From contig CP099841.1 of NCBI GenBank assembly GCA_030062745.1, positions 9,859,501-9,923,500 on the forward strand: a stretch of DNA of 64,000 bases, written 5' to 3'. Positions 21,101 through 33,366 of the stretch are shown here, in pieces (position 1 is the first letter of the stretch; each line of letters begins with the position of its first letter). The notes below the pieces were generated by a model that saw only the letters and a program-made list of their open reading frames with translations, ran no database searches and was not told where the DNA came from. Source of the DNA: Capitulum mitella (lineage: Eukaryota; Arthropoda; Thecostraca; Pollicipedomorpha; Pollicipedidae). Both the position numbers and the translations under genes were made by a program.

Positions 21101-24100
21101 CTGGAGACGGACGGCGCTGTCAGACGACACGCGTGACGATAGACGACGCTGTCGGACGACACCTGGCGACATAGGGCTCTGACAGAGGACGCAAAATGAC
21201 AGACAACACTGCCACGTGACAGCGGACGACACAGAGCTCCGCCAGATGGCAGGGAGTGACAGCCGACGCTATCAGATGACATCTGACGACAGACGGCTCT
21301 GGTATCACACGTGGTAGGGGTACCTTTTGGTTCAGAGGCAGGCTGTGCGGTCTCGTCCAGCATGACCGAGACTCGGAGTCTCCCCCCGTAACTCACAACC
21401 TGGTGGGATATTTTCACAGTTCACGGGCGATTTTCCTCACGTCTTCCATTGAAAAGACGTCATGTACGCTGACGATTCCCAGTCTCATTGAAACCAAGTC
21501 TTCTACGCTGACGATCATCAGTTCCCATATGCGGACATACGATGCAGTTTACCCATCTTGGAGAGAGGCGTTCAGTCCACACTGGCCCTGGCTCTGCCCT
21601 GCTTTATCACGACAAAACTGAGCGCTACCATGCAATATCGTCACCGGTCGTCAAACTCGATCGTGAACTCACCCCAATTTGAGACACCCACCTGAATGTC
21701 CTTCTTATCCAGGGACAAGAATTTTCACAGGGCTGTGAGGATTGAGGAAAACCAAGGTTCTTGGCAATACCATAGATTAACTTAAGGAGTTACAAAAAAT
21801 GCGGTAAAACTGTTGTGCGATGCTTCTGTTTTTTTTTCTCGAAAGACATCTGTGTTTGGCCCCTGCCCGCACTGCTCTGATAGCGATATTCACGCACATG
21901 CTTTCGTGCAGTTATACCACCCGATGTTCTTACAGCTTTCTCGCCGCTTCCGTTTTTACCCGCGATTTTCTTAACTGCTCGTCCATGATTATCAGCCGAT
22001 TTTTTTCATTGTAACCGTTGAATGGCCGTAACATCCAAGATGCGGATGCTTAAGAGAACAAATCAACTGAGTCAAGATATGTCTGACAGAAACCTGAACG
22101 TCCACCTTCCGTCATTAAGGTTTATCTAGATTTAACCACTTCACATCCAGCACATTCGGCATGGGTGGTTGGTGGACAGGCATGGTTATGTTTCGTGTCA
22201 AAGTAACCAACTTATTGATACACGTGAATCTAGAAATACGTACTGAGTCTCTGTTTCTACCGTCTGCTCTCTCCCTCGCAAAAGCACATTTTGCTTATTT
22301 AGCTTCACGTTTGGTAACAGCATTGCACAATATGAGTCTGCATTCCATTTGCAGCAAGAAAAGGTTGCGATGTCATGAACAGAGTGAATGGAGTGGGTGC
22401 CGCATACTTGTTCAGCAAAAACAGAAAAAACAATGCCTTTGATCTTCCGGATTTCGGGCACAACAAAAACAAACATAAAAACAGTTTTGAACACGCTGGG
22501 TTAATACATAAATGTAACGTTAATGTTTTAAGAGAGGGCACATGCGAAAATAACACTTGATAATCTTCCCTTCATAGCAAGCATCTTACTGTGCGACCAG
22601 AGTCATGTTAAATTCACCAGTACCGGATGAATGACATGATGAGCGTGACGGTAAGAAACGTCGATGAGCGTTTGGCACTGTCCGCTCTGTTGCGGGGGCC
22701 AAACTGACCCGCTGGAAAGCGAGGGAGTCTGTTCCGCTGATGAGTTTGAAAGTTGCGACACGTTCTAACTGAGCGCGCCGCGTGTTTCATTTCCGATGAT
22801 GGTGCTGTCGATTCGTCGAGCGTCGGCGGCTTCGACGCCGAAAGCCATTTCATCTCCATCCGGGCGAGAGAGAGGTAAGCCTCGGCTGTGATATTGCCCA
22901 ACTTGAGGAGACGAGCGGCGGCGGCCACCCCCGACCGTGTCACGCGACTGCAACAAAGAGCACGCCCGGCGACGGCGCGGCCACACGTTCCGCCGCGCCG
23001 TCCGGCTCTATGAAATATCAAAGCCGGCGTTAAAACGTGCCGTAAATCTCTCCCAGTGGCAGCCGCAAAATTTTATTATTTGGCCTGTTTGAATATTCTA
23101 GTTGCTGCGGTTTTATTGCCGGCGGCGACGCGCGGGTCCCGATATGAGGCGGTGGCGGTTCAAAGACAGCTGGCCGGCGGGCGTCGACGGGGCCGCAGGG
23201 GCCGGCGCCGGGCTGGGCCGCGCGGCCGGCGGCGGCCGCAGAGCGCGTCTCACGACCGCATCTTGGCCGCCGACCGGCCGACGCGTCCGTCCACGGGACG
23301 GTGTTTTCCATTCGGCGCGCGCGACGGTCGTATTTTATCGCCGTCGGCGGTGCCGGGCGGCGCCGCGCCGGGCGGCTGCCGGGCTCTTTGTGCGCCGGTC
23401 GCCCGGCCGGGCGGACCTGTTGCGTGCCGCCGAGATGGGCCCCCTCCACGGCCGACAATGACGCCGGCCCGGCGAATAAAACAAACCGTTTTCAACGGCC
23501 ATCCGAGGGTGACGTACGGCGCCATTTCAGGTGAACTGGTGCGCCGAGGCCCCAGAACAAAGGCAGCCCCTGATGGAATCGTTAATACCGGCGTTATGCT
23601 TTGCCCCGCAGAGGAGCGCAGCGTCAACTGCGGGCCGCTATCTGTATTGAATCCCACTGGCGAAGCTGTCCATCAGGGCGCAGGGCGTCGTTCTGACGTG
23701 GAGGCCCGTCGAGGCGGCATTAGAGCCACCGAGATTGAGAAGACGGTGGCCATCACCTCTTCTGAAGCCAATAACGGAGTCGATAAACAGAGACGAGGAT
23801 TTGAGGACTGATCGTTTGCGGCAGAGTGACGCTTTGTGACGCTTCTATCACAGTTCCCGAGAAAATGGCTTGGACGTCGTATCTTTCTTTTCGGCTTGAA
23901 GCAGGACATTGTGGATATCGGCTCTGCTTTTCATTGGCGTAATCGACGTCTCATGACAAATGGCAGGCAGCACGCAGCTGTCATTATCTCGACCTTTAAT
24001 CGCTTGTCAAAGGTAACACTGACTCAGACGGAAAGGAAAACAAGCAGGGCCATCCTTTGTTTAGGCCTATTATGCTACTGTTCATTTATTTGGATACGAT

Positions 24101-27100
24101 CTTAGTTGTCAACCGCATTAGCCTGGTGAAATCCCACGTCAAATGAGCTGGGCATGCCGTAAAAATTCGGACGCCAAGTGTCTACGGCAAAACCACAAAT
24201 CTCCTATTTCAACAGCAAGGCTATGCGACAATATGTCATGCGACTGCCAATGAAGTCTCGCTTTTGGCGATCGTTGACAAGGTCAGCTGGTTTCACGAAC
24301 AAAAGGAAAGAGTAAACAGGTAGCAGTTTCCAACCGGACTTCGTTATGCAATTTCTCCAAACATGTCCGCAACATTTTATGCAGAAAGCAGCATTAAGCG
24401 TGCCACAGACGTCTCATTGTCAATACTCAGGGGTGTGGTTTCCTATCCCTTTGTGGGTGCCCCGGCATCCACAAAATGGAAATGGGCACCCACAGTACGA
24501 TTTGGGCACCCACAACTTAAATTATATTTAAATATATTATAACAAGTCCGGGTACTTGGCTGGAAGGCCCCTGCATGCTCTTTTGGTTTTTGGCAGCTCA
24601 ACCAGAAGTTCTTTCTGTTTTCTCCACAGCCTGACATTTGCCTGTGGAATTGTGAATTCTCTGGAAGCAGCCCAGTTGCCATTTGCTTCTGCAAATTTGA
24701 TGACTTTTAGCTTGAAAGAAGCCTCATAAGAAGACCTTTTTCTTTTCGGTATGGGGGTACAGGAACGAGCTCGTAGCGACAGCATCTAGATGGGGCGATG
24801 CCGGCCGACAGGCCGGCTGTTTGCCGCTAGTTATATTTAAATATTGAAATGCACTTATATTCTCAGTCCCATGACGTTAACCACCTAAAATCAGCTCTGT
24901 AAACAATAATCGGAACTCATTTACTACATTGTCACCCACCAGTTGCTTTTCCCCACCACCCTCCAAGTAACATTGTGTCAAGCCGGGTTCTGGAGAAAGG
25001 TCCTCCGTTAAACGGAGGACTCTTGAATCAGGACTTTCGTCTCTTGAAATCGTGATTTTTTAAACTGTGCACGCACAAATGAATAAGGCATTTTTATAAA
25101 TCAAAGCGTAGGTACCATTCATTCTCGCCAACTTGCTCTGGTTTGCTCATATTTTACTGCGGTAAGTGAGTAGTAGTGAGTAAGGGCTGGTTGCCAGCCC
25201 AAGTTTAATCCATTTACCCAGTTTTCTTTTCAACACTAAAATCGCCGATGAATCGGGTTGGCGTATCGTTAGCCTCAGCGATGTCGAAGCTTACATCAGC
25301 TGACGAACACCAAAATTATGAAGGCAGTCCTCATAGATTCAGGCAAGTTTCGCTGCCGTTTCTCGAATCTCTCCTCGCAGGTATGTATTACGTGAATAGG
25401 TCGAAATACGTTAGTGTTGTTTGTCAAAACAATCGCCGCTGTCGTTTGTGACTGCATCGGGTACAGCAATGCAGGGCGTTGGGTAAGCATCAGGTACGTC
25501 CAAAGTTTACCTACGTATTTTCCGCTCGCCGATTGGCTCCGATCTCTACTATTCTGTACTGTGTTTTGCCTACCGATATAACTGTCGATAAATGCTTCAA
25601 CAAAAATGTATGCAATATTTGTCCAAGATGACCAAAATGCACTTTTCATTCACATGACAATCAACAACCAGTCTTAAAGATTCACCGGAGTGCGTTTTTG
25701 GGATAACGAAAAAAACAGATATTTTCCCATGTCGCCACAATGAAGCCATCTATGATTTACGGAAATCATCCCTCTGCAACTGACCTCCCGCAATACCTTT
25801 TTTAAACTCATTCCTCTAAACTTTAGGTACAAACGCCTCTCACGACCCCCTCTCCCCTCCGATACGCAATGTCTGGATGTCCTCATATGCGTTTTGGGCA
25901 CCCACAATCATTTTCCGAAAACCACACCCATGCCAATACTCCTCGAACGGGGTGAGGTTTACGTGGATCACGTAGCAGTGAAAAGGACCTTTTGGTAACA
26001 AAAACAAGCCACGTGCGTCGCCCTGACAGCATGAATTTCCAGCGGACCATGATCTGAAAGACACCAAAACCTCCGACAGCGAGGAGGCGTTCGCGTCAAT
26101 ACAAAATACTTGAACCAATGATTACGAGGTTGGTACTTGGTAATCACCGGTTCAAGTATTTTTTTACTATCTTGGTGCGCCAGCCTCTCCAAAAGCAAAG
26201 TGCAGAACCACATCCTGTGAACGCTCTCATTGGGGATCACATTCGAAGTACTCTGACAAACGTCAGCGTACTTGCCACCAGAGAAGGGCCTCGCCTCCTG
26301 GTGCCACCACAGCGGGGCCTCACCTCCTTGTTTCACCACAGCGGCGCCTCACCTCCTCTCGACGCTGATGCACGGCCAGGAGCTGGAGAGGTGGCAGCGG
26401 AAGGCGCCCGACAGGCAGTCGATACAGATGCGCTCGTCCTCGCCGTCCGGACAGTCCTGGCGGCCGTCGCAGCGTGCCAGCTGGCTGATGCAAACGGGCC
26501 CGGCGGCCGCCAGCGGGCACTGGAATTCGTCATCGGCGCAGCAGCCCTCCTCGTCCGAGTTGTCCTCGCAGACGGCCACGCCGTCGCACCTGCCGGCGCC
26601 GAAGACGGCTGGAAGGCGGGTCTCTCGCAGGAAACAGGTGGGAGCTTCCCCTACAAAGAGGCGCGGGTCTCCCCACAGACAGCATAGTGGGATTCCCCAC
26701 AATAAGGGACACGGAAATCGGCGCAGGTGGAAGAGTGGATCTCCCACAGGCAGAGGTGTATCCCTCACCACACACAGAAATGTTGAGCTCCTTATGGACA
26801 GGGATGTGAGCCCCACGAACACAGGTGTTGACCTATCCTCATACAAACACAGCGAGACATATTCTTCAACGTAAACAAAGCAACAGGCAGAGGTGCGGGC
26901 CTGCCCACAAGCAGAGATGCAGATTACCCCACAGATATCAGACAAAGTCGTGTTCCGCTCTCCCATGGTGATTGGCAATTCGCCCATTAACTTATCCTCA
27001 CGGCTAAAATAAGCGAGTTTATTTAAATCCAAGGCTTCTCTGATCAGAGATTTACGAACGCTAATTTTCCAAGTTAGTCGCGCAGATCCAATAAATCAGA

Positions 27101-28223
27101 GCGATGCACCCAAAGGAAGCTGGGCTGTCACTGTTATATCTTAGAAAATGAAGAATGAAACGGTTCAACAGCACTGGACAACAGGTCAGCGGCCGCTAGG
27201 GCGTGAAAAATCAGACATCCGCTGACGTTGGCTGTGATATGAACAGCGGCCACGGCCATCAGGCTTCCTTCATGGGCGGATCCAGAACGCTGCTTCTCAC
27301 CGGTTTGGGGGAGCGGACAGATTCCAAAAAGGCGTGTTGATTTTCGAAAAACTCACTGAATTTTGCTTCCTTTTTCCCGATGGACTGTTCTGAAACGAAT
27401 TTTCCTTGGTGAAAACTCCTTAGACTTTCTTCAAATTCCAGCAATGTGCCAGCTTTTGCCCGATTTTGGCCATCTTAGGAGGCATGGCCCCAGGATCCGC
27501 TATTCCGATGGCTCGCTACCCCTCCCCCCTGCTCCCCCAGTCTTCCTCCACGTCCTCAGGTCGCTGCGACTGGAACTGCGGCGAAGTGAATGAGCCAAGG
27601 CAAATTAAAAAATAGGCGATTTGACGGTGAGTGAAGGCCATGCTGATCAGCTTGGAGACTGTTAAACCGTTCAAGAGTGGCGCGAGAGACGAGAGGAATT
27701 CATTGGATATATCTGCGCGTGTGATTTGGATATATTTTCCTTCCGAGTTCCTGACACTATCGGTGTAGAATAAGAAACCTGTTTCGCTAGCTCCCGATAG
27801 CGCAGATTTCGGTACACGGAGCATAGCGTAAGACATGCAAGCGGCGTGAATGCACGCGCTGCAGCCTTGGGTCCCAGTCGCTTCAGGCATCTGCAAGTTT
27901 GGTTTCGCGTCGTTCGTCGCAGCCCGGCCTGCTCGTAAAAACGGCGGCCAGCGACGGCGCCACACACTAGGGACCCCTGATTTGCGCAGGACCCCGCCAG
28001 CTGTTGGCACCCCCGGCGGGTTGGGTTGGCGGCGCCGCAGCGGAGCCGCACCTCTCCAGCTGGTGGATGCAGACGCCGTCGCTGCACTTGAACCTGCTCT
28101 GGCCGATGCAGTCGTCGCCGAGGCAGCTGTCGCGCTCCTCGTCACTGCCGTCGTCGCAGTCGGTCAGGCCGTTGCACTTGTTCATCTCGGGGATGCACTG
28201 GCTGCCAGTCGCGCACTTCCAGG
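20908..28223 (-). CDS. LDLa-repeat protein with probable GPI-anchor tail (three 3' exons, 5' end missing)
   Basis: Minus-strand exons 28223-28052, 26589-26353 and 21100-20908 join in frame. They encode four consecutive LDL-receptor class A modules: the C-terminal half of one (WKCATGSQC...CDDGSDEERDSC), then three complete ones. Each ~40-residue module has six cysteines and an acidic calcium-binding motif (CDDGSDE, CEDNSDE, CPDGEDE, CDGGEDE). Such modules bind ligands outside the cell. After the last cysteine come a basic linker (SRRPRRPELSRP), small residues (GGGAR), and a hydrophobic tail (LSLLAAGLTVAV) ending at TAG 20908-20910. With no cytoplasmic part, this fits a GPI-anchor signal better than a transmembrane receptor. 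The signal peptide and upstream exons were not found and may lie beyond 28.3 kb. No inactivating change was seen. The ligand is unknown. Confidence 0.85.
21105..21310. repeat. Degenerate GACGACAC-type repeat in an LDLa intron
   Basis: Recurring (A/G)GACGACA, GCTCTG(A/C)CAGA and TGACAG words, imprecise period. It directly abuts the acceptor of the terminal exon. Confidence 0.5.
21311..22600. other. LDLa gene intron, nothing recognised
   Basis: Part of the 5.2-kb intron between the last two exons. Overlapping open frames at 22161-22560 on both strands have no motif. Confidence 0.45.
22750..23600. promoter_or_regulatory. CpG-dense patch with AT-rich cores, possible intronic regulatory element
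   Basis: About 850 bp of very GC- and CpG-rich sequence lies within the last LDLa intron. It is interrupted by TTTTATTATTT, GGTTTTATTGCCGG, TATTTTATCGCCG and GAATAAAACAAACC, which resemble homeodomain (Hox/Caudal) cores. Long open frames here (for example 23056-23811, 251 codons) are low-complexity Arg/Gly/Ala sequence on both strands and look compositional. A regulatory role is inference only. Confidence 0.35.
24428..25932. mobile_element. hAT-type element, 1.5 kb, with subterminal GGGCACCCACA repeats
   Basis: Left terminus CAGGGGTGTGGTTT and right terminus (minus strand) CATGGGTGTGGTTTT; both continue to a shared TTGTGGGTGCCC about 30 bp in. Flanks TCAATACT (24420-24427) and CCAATACT (25933-25940) form an 8-bp duplication, 7 of 8 matching. 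The word GGGCACCCACA is repeated in the left subterminal region (24484 and 24504) and again at the right end, typical of transposase-binding sites. It lies in the last LDLa intron. The only coding relic is the minus-strand HTH fragment at 24537-24785. Confidence 0.75.
24537..24785 (-). pseudogene. Transposon HTH (BrkDBD/CENPB-type) fragment
   Basis: The 82-codon frame includes KRKRSSYEASFKLKVIKFAE, then ANGNWAASREFTIPQANVRLWRK, then a basic stretch up to KYPDLL. This pattern (basic lead, FKLKV, A..G...A.REF, V..W) is the helix-turn-helix DNA-binding domain found at the N-terminus of pogo/Tigger-type and other transposon proteins and in Brinker. The reading frame stops right after the domain, so the catalytic part is absent. 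It may be the surviving DNA-binding exon of the element that carries it, or a truncated derivative. Confidence 0.7.
25941..28051. other. LDLa gene introns around the 26.4-26.6 kb exon
   Basis: Apart from the exon at 26353-26589 nothing coding was recognised. Large plus-strand frames at 26118-26874 are antisense shadows of the LDLa exon. Confidence 0.5.
26353..26589 (-). CDS. LDLa protein, exon with modules 2-4
   Basis: Completes module 2 (CDGVAVCEDNSDEEGC), holds all of module 3 (CADDEFQC...CPDGEDERIC) and starts module 4 (CLSGAFRCHLSSSWPC). Acceptor GCGCCGGCAG, donor AGGAG/gtgagg, 237 nt, phase 2 at both ends. Confidence 0.9.
28052..28223 (-). CDS. LDLa protein, exon with module 1 end and module 2 start
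   Basis: Reads WKCATGSQCIPEMNKCNGL, then the acidic motif CDDGSDEERDSC, then CIGQSRFKCSDGVCIHQLER. Acceptor on the minus strand is CTCTCTCGCCGGCAG; donor GAGAG/gtgcgg splits the arginine codon (phase 2). The exon starts inside a module, so at least one more exon must lie upstream. Confidence 0.88.
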
Positions 28224-30545
28224 CTGCCGGCGAGAGAGAGAGCGGCGAGCCGCTGGCGTCAGGCGGTCTCGGTTAGCTCGTGGTGACGGCGCGACGGCAG
28301 ACCGCGGTGCCCGGAAAGGCTCCGTCGGGTGGACGTGCAGCTTCTGACTCGCGACCTCCTGCGCGCCGAAGCTTTGTGCAGCAGGCTCTCGTTAACATTT
28401 CGTTTGTCATGGACGCGCACTGGAGTCGGGACGATATGGTGCTGTGGCCGTCACTTTCAGATAGGATTGGCACATCACTCAATTTCACTTCCATTCACGT
28501 TTCGCGTCATCCGTTCATCACTTTTTGGTATGACAGAGACGCATTTTCCGCTACGGTACAATAGAACATCTGTGTTGAAATGAGACATTGCCTCCAGTTT
28601 TCGAATCCAGTTTCGTAACAATGTGTTATGAGTTTAAGAGCTTAAGAGAGAAATGAATGAGAAAATGAACTGCGCTGAAGAGAGAAGTGAATGAGTAACA
28701 TGCGTAATGTCTTTTCCAGGTTTCCGCAACTTTAAGTCTTGAGTTCCTAGCTCAACTTCTGTTTTAATCCAAATGCGTAACAGTAGCAACACTTTCCGTC
28801 GTCCCATGGCCCTCGGGAAATTCCGTGCATGACTCGCAATTTCCTGCGCGCTGATGAGCGCCGGACTGTGAGTCATATTCGTCAGAAATCGTCAGCTCTC
28901 AATAACCGGACCACTTCAGCAGCAGCTCTCATTTGGCTGAGGCTGCTGTAATGAGAAATGTAAAAGTTGCTCGAGGCACTCGACCTAGTGTTATGAAGTT
29001 TCAGATTAATTCAAGCCCATCAAATTAGCCAGGGCTCCCGAGAGGACTAGCGCGCCCCCTCTGCTTGGTTATAGGCCATCACAGCGCCGCCTGAGTGTCT
29101 CCGGGGACTGGCGTTCTACCGGAGGTGCGGCTTTACAGAGTTTTCTCGGTGAACTGGAATGTCGCTCCGCAGCGCCTACCAAACGAACCAGGGCTGCCCT
29201 GCACGAAACTCAACGTGGCCAACATTGTGTTCATTATAGAAGAGATGTCTCGCAGAAGAGACAAAATAATTTGGTTCCACACATACCAGAGGCGTCGCTC
29301 AAGAACCTGACATTCAGCATAACAGTGACAAGAGGCATACCTCAAAGTCTATCACGCACACTGGAGGCGTTGTTTGAAACCCCGATTACAGACAAGAGAC
29401 ATCTAAACAGACCAAGGACGTCGCTCAACGCGGCCGACGACGCCGACCAGAATGTCATAAAACTTGTCATGCCGCACAAACTTGTAACTGTGCAAAGCTG
29501 ATCCAGCAAGCTACAGAGCTTAGGACACCAAATGGCATTCCTCACACCTTACCACACACATCCAATGCCCTGCGAGCGGACCGCACACCATACCTAGCCG
29601 ACTTTTACAACGGTCTTGAGACGATTAGATGTACTTAAATATGGATGAGGTATGCCATGAGTGTTCGGTTTCTATGCCGGCTATTTGGGTGCTTGAAAGT
29701 GAGACGTGGCACATTTCCAAACATGCGCCCTTGGATGTCATGACCTGAAAGTTAGGGGTGGCAGAATACCAGAAAGCATGCTTTTTGTCGCAACTTACCC
29801 TGTCCAACGAACGACAGGCAAATTTATAAGTCGCAAGCGAAACTCGTTGGGTTAATAAGTGGTCGCAGAGTAGGATACGGTATAACTGCAATTGTCCAAT
29901 TCTCCAATAATAAAAAACGAACTACGAACGAGGACGACGAATTGACCCAAGGTTGTAGTCCCACTAAGCTTGACATGCTGCAAGACCGTGGACAGCAATG
30001 ACAGATAAAAACAATAGGTGTTCGCTGTATAATCACTTCAAAATCCAAAAAGAACAATGCACAAAATGAATGGAATTTTTGCACGTACACGGCACAGAAC
30101 AATAAACGGGAACGTATTAAGAAAGTCGGAATGACCAGCAGAAGTCACCAACGCCAATGTGTCGGTGTTGGCACCAGGTGCCGTTTGTCTCAGCGTTTCC
30201 TGGCAGTCATAACCTAGGACCACGAGCAAGATCCGCGGGAGCCCTGGCAGCCATGACACCCGAATGATCAGAGGCGCCTGTCGTGATGTCACCTGTTGTA
30301 GGACTGTGAGGGCTCCCCCAGGACAGGCGGCTCTGCGTCCAGCCCGGGCGGCCGTCCTCCCACGCGCCTGCTGGGGCCCGGCATGCAGAGGCAGCGCCCC
30401 CACTTTTGGCGCCACTTTCGAACATGTGGTAAATATTGTAAAAAAAAACTGTAAAGTAATCCAGCGAAACTCAGCCCGGTGAAGACCTAAAATGTTAATC
30501 AGCATAACGTGCTGGTTACACACACATGCGTCCAGCCGGTGCGGC
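28224..30545. other. Upstream of the visible LDLa exons, nothing recognised
   Basis: Should contain LDLa intron and possibly 5' exons, but no further cysteine-rich module could be read on the minus strand. The open frames at 29271-29501 and 30038-30523 are unassigned. Confidence 0.4.
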
Positions 30546-30835
30546 GCTGACTAGTTCAGGCGCCCGCTACAGCTCGCTGCCACGCCGCAGGCGCAACAGC
30601 TCGCTGCCACCCCGCAGGCGATCAGACCAGGGCGTCCTCCATAGTCCTCCGTCTGGCAGCACCGGGTGACCGGCAATGGCGGCGGGTCAGCGTGCGGCGG
30701 GCCATCGCGCTCCGCCAGCTGACCGTCGCATTTCGTCCGGCATTAGCGCGCTCCGTGCCGCACGATTTATTGCCGCCGTGACTGTCGCGAGACCAGCGCG
30801 CCCGCTTATTTATGGTAATTGGAACCGCACTTGTC
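30546..30835. promoter_or_regulatory. CpG-dense patch with TTTATTG/TTATTTATGG cores
   Basis: GC-rich sequence with sites such as CACGATTTATTGCCGCC and GCTTATTTATGGTAATTGG. The composition resembles the patches near 23 and 55.5 kb. It could be an enhancer or promoter of the LDLa gene, whose 5' end lies in this direction; this is inference. Confidence 0.3.
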
Positions 30836-31455
30836 CGGTAGTCCTATAGATGTATGCGTTCCTGCCATTTCTCGGGACCTCCGCTCCGGTGTGGAAGTGT
30901 CTGCTGCCGGGCATGGTCTGTTACCGCGAGGCCGAAGTGAGGACACACAGCTGGGACTGGACAGGAAATGTGAGAATGCTTTCGCTCGCATAGTTCATGA
31001 GTTGTCATGGAGCAAGACATATTTGACGTTTCTCAGGCTGACGTATGCTATCGGAGCTAACGGTTCGGAATCTCATCACAAAAATAACGGATTTCAACCA
31101 CATTCCCCCATTGGTTGAGCCAGTTTAATTCTCTCATCCTTATAACGCAAAACGGGCGTGATGAAAACAGTCACGGTACATTTAGGGTAACGGCATTACG
31201 GGCTATCCCAAAAACGGTTTCATTGGAATGTTTTCCCGAAAGGCAAGTGTCTAGAGCGAAACGTTTCAGTCAGGACAAAACGCCAATCACTCTTGAATTA
31301 AACGCAAGCCGACAACCGTTCTTTCTTGTAACACTTTAAAACTGCCAGTGCTCAGCGAAGTGCGCGTCAACAGGTAAAAGATTCAAAGAACATTCGCCAC
31401 GTCAGCTGGGTCCTTCAGTCGATCCGTACGCCGCACGAATGTGCCGTGTGAGTGT
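30836..31455. other. Nothing recognised
   Basis: Short open frames without motifs. Confidence 0.4.
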
Positions 31456-31460
31456 GCCCG

Positions 31461-31830
31461 CGCCGGACAGTGCGGACAGCCGTCCGTCGCCGGCGCCGTG
31501 AGTCGACGTGTGTCCGGGCTGTCCGCGCCGGACAGTGAGGACAGCCGTCCGTCGCCGGCGCCGTGAGTCGACGTGTGTCCGGGCTCTCCGCGCCGGACAG
31601 TGAGGACAGCCGCCCGTCGCCGGCGCCGTGAGTCAACATGTGTCCGGGCTGTCCGCGCCGGGCAGTACGGACAGCCGTCCGTCGCCGGCGCCGTGAGTCA
31701 ACGTGTGTCCGGGCTGTCCGCGTCGGACAGTGAGAATAGCCGCCCGTCGCCGGCGCCGTGAGTCGACGTGTGTCCGGGCTGTCCGCGCCGGACAGTGAGA
31801 ACAGCCGCCCGTTGCCGCCGTGGCTTGACG
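31461..31830. repeat. 65-bp GC-rich minisatellite, about 5.5 units
   Basis: CGCCGGACAG recurs (with small changes) at 31461, 31526, 31591, 31656, 31721 and 31786, exactly 65 bp apart. Other unit words are CCGTCGCCGGCGCCGTGAGT and CGTGTGTCCGGGCTGTCC. Copies are over 90% alike by eye. Open frames on both strands are repeat artefacts. Confidence 0.95.
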
Positions 31831-33366
31831 TCGCTTTGTCCGGCGGGTCTCCGGCCTGTCCTGAGCGGCGCCACCAGCCGAGCCCGGGTTTCTCGCGCCG
31901 TCTGGCGATCTTACGACAGGTCTCGTCCCGAAAAAAAAACAGTCGCTGACAGACTGGTGACCCATCGGACACATCTTCATGCGTGGAAAGCTTTATCGGC
32001 CCGTTTTAGCGGGAAAACCTCCCACTTGGTCTGCTCACACAAAGTGGTTTTACGTGACTTCAGATGCATGATTGATCGTAAGTATGTCATGGCATCGTGT
32101 CGCCAAAAATGCAAATATGACCATGAAACTGTTCCTACTTTTCCAGCAACCACCGAAGCCATTTTAGACAGTTATACCTAGAAGACATGCATGGGACTAA
32201 TTTTCAACAAAAGTATGCATAGCAGTGTAATTTTTCAGCCACTCTTATGCTTAGCCTCCGGTAGAATAGTTAATTAATGCTCACTCACATGCCCATTGTG
32301 AAAACTGTGGACTATCAATCGTGCGTACAACAGCAGAGTGGTTGCTGGCCTTGGCCTATAGCCCGATTGCATATCGCACGGCAAAAGCTCACCACCTGCT
32401 ACGTGCAATCTTCAGTTGCGACCTCATGGAGGAGGGTGGAAACCTTTGCGGCAAAAAATCAACCCGACACACGGGCGGCACAGCTCGTCGTACAAAAACA
32501 TATCATTTTTTGTTCATTTACTCCGGAGTTTACGCAGCGTTCGGAGTTGTCACCGGACGAACTCTGGTGCAGTGTGGATGCAGTACTCTTGAGACGAGTA
32601 CTGCTTGTTTGCTTGCCTCGGCTACCCGATATTCCCAGCCGAATTCCTCGGACACAAGATGCACCGCAAAATACGGCTAGCGCCAAGCCAGGACCGGCAG
32701 AAGTGATGAGCTGGTGCAAAAGGACTGAAGAGGAAACACCGCTTAGAGTCAATAACGGAAATGCATTAAGAGTTCTAACGAAGCCAAACTGTCGTCAGCG
32801 CGGCCTGCTGGCGTTCTCATGGCGACGTCCGGCCGTGGGATCTGGTTGCTCTGGGAGAGGCGCCAGGGCCTGTTCCGGTCCCGCCGCCAGACCGCACTGC
32901 CACAGCGACGCTCGGATAAAACGGCCTGCACCTGGTCAACCCGAGCGGCCCGCTTCCTGAGGCGGCGCCATGTCCTGACGAGGTTCCGGCAGTCACCGCG
33001 CCGGCGAGCAACGCCCCGCCGCGGAGGTGACGGACCGGGACGGGGCCGTTGGACTGAAGGGGGGGGGGACGTTCAGGGTCAGATGGTGTACGTCCGTTTC
33101 CTGCTTAGGCAGGGGCCGCTCGGGTCCGCCGCTGTTCGAGTCTGATTCGTCTGAGTTAGTCGGCACAGTGCGGCCCAGATGTGAAAAGACGCTGTTTTGG
33201 CTGTCATGTTCGTTGCATGACAAGTTCTGCATTCTCGAATGGCCAGAAACTAGCAAGATTTTTTCGGAATTTCTTTCCTTAGTCCCACGAGTGTTACGGA
33301 ACTATTACGTCTTTAAATGGGCGACATGTTTTGGTTGAAGTTCCAGCGCAATGCCGTCGTTGTCCT
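31831..33366. other. No gene recognised
   Basis: The 227-codon plus-strand frame at 32277-32960 has no domain I can recognise, and overlapping frames exist on both strands. The GC-rich part at 32810-33060 has no clear periodicity. Confidence 0.35.

Noticed and set aside
23056-23811. 251-codon plus-strand open frame
   Set aside because: Lies in extreme GC-rich sequence with equally open overlapping frames on both strands; Arg/Gly/Ala-rich with no motif.
31415-31980. Repeat-encoded frames across the 65-bp array
   Set aside because: Period 65 is not a multiple of 3, so the repeated protein pattern cycles through frames; not a coding repeat.
32277-32960. 227-codon plus-strand open frame
   Set aside because: No domain recognised, overlapped by comparable frames on both strands, no splice or start context; could not be supported.
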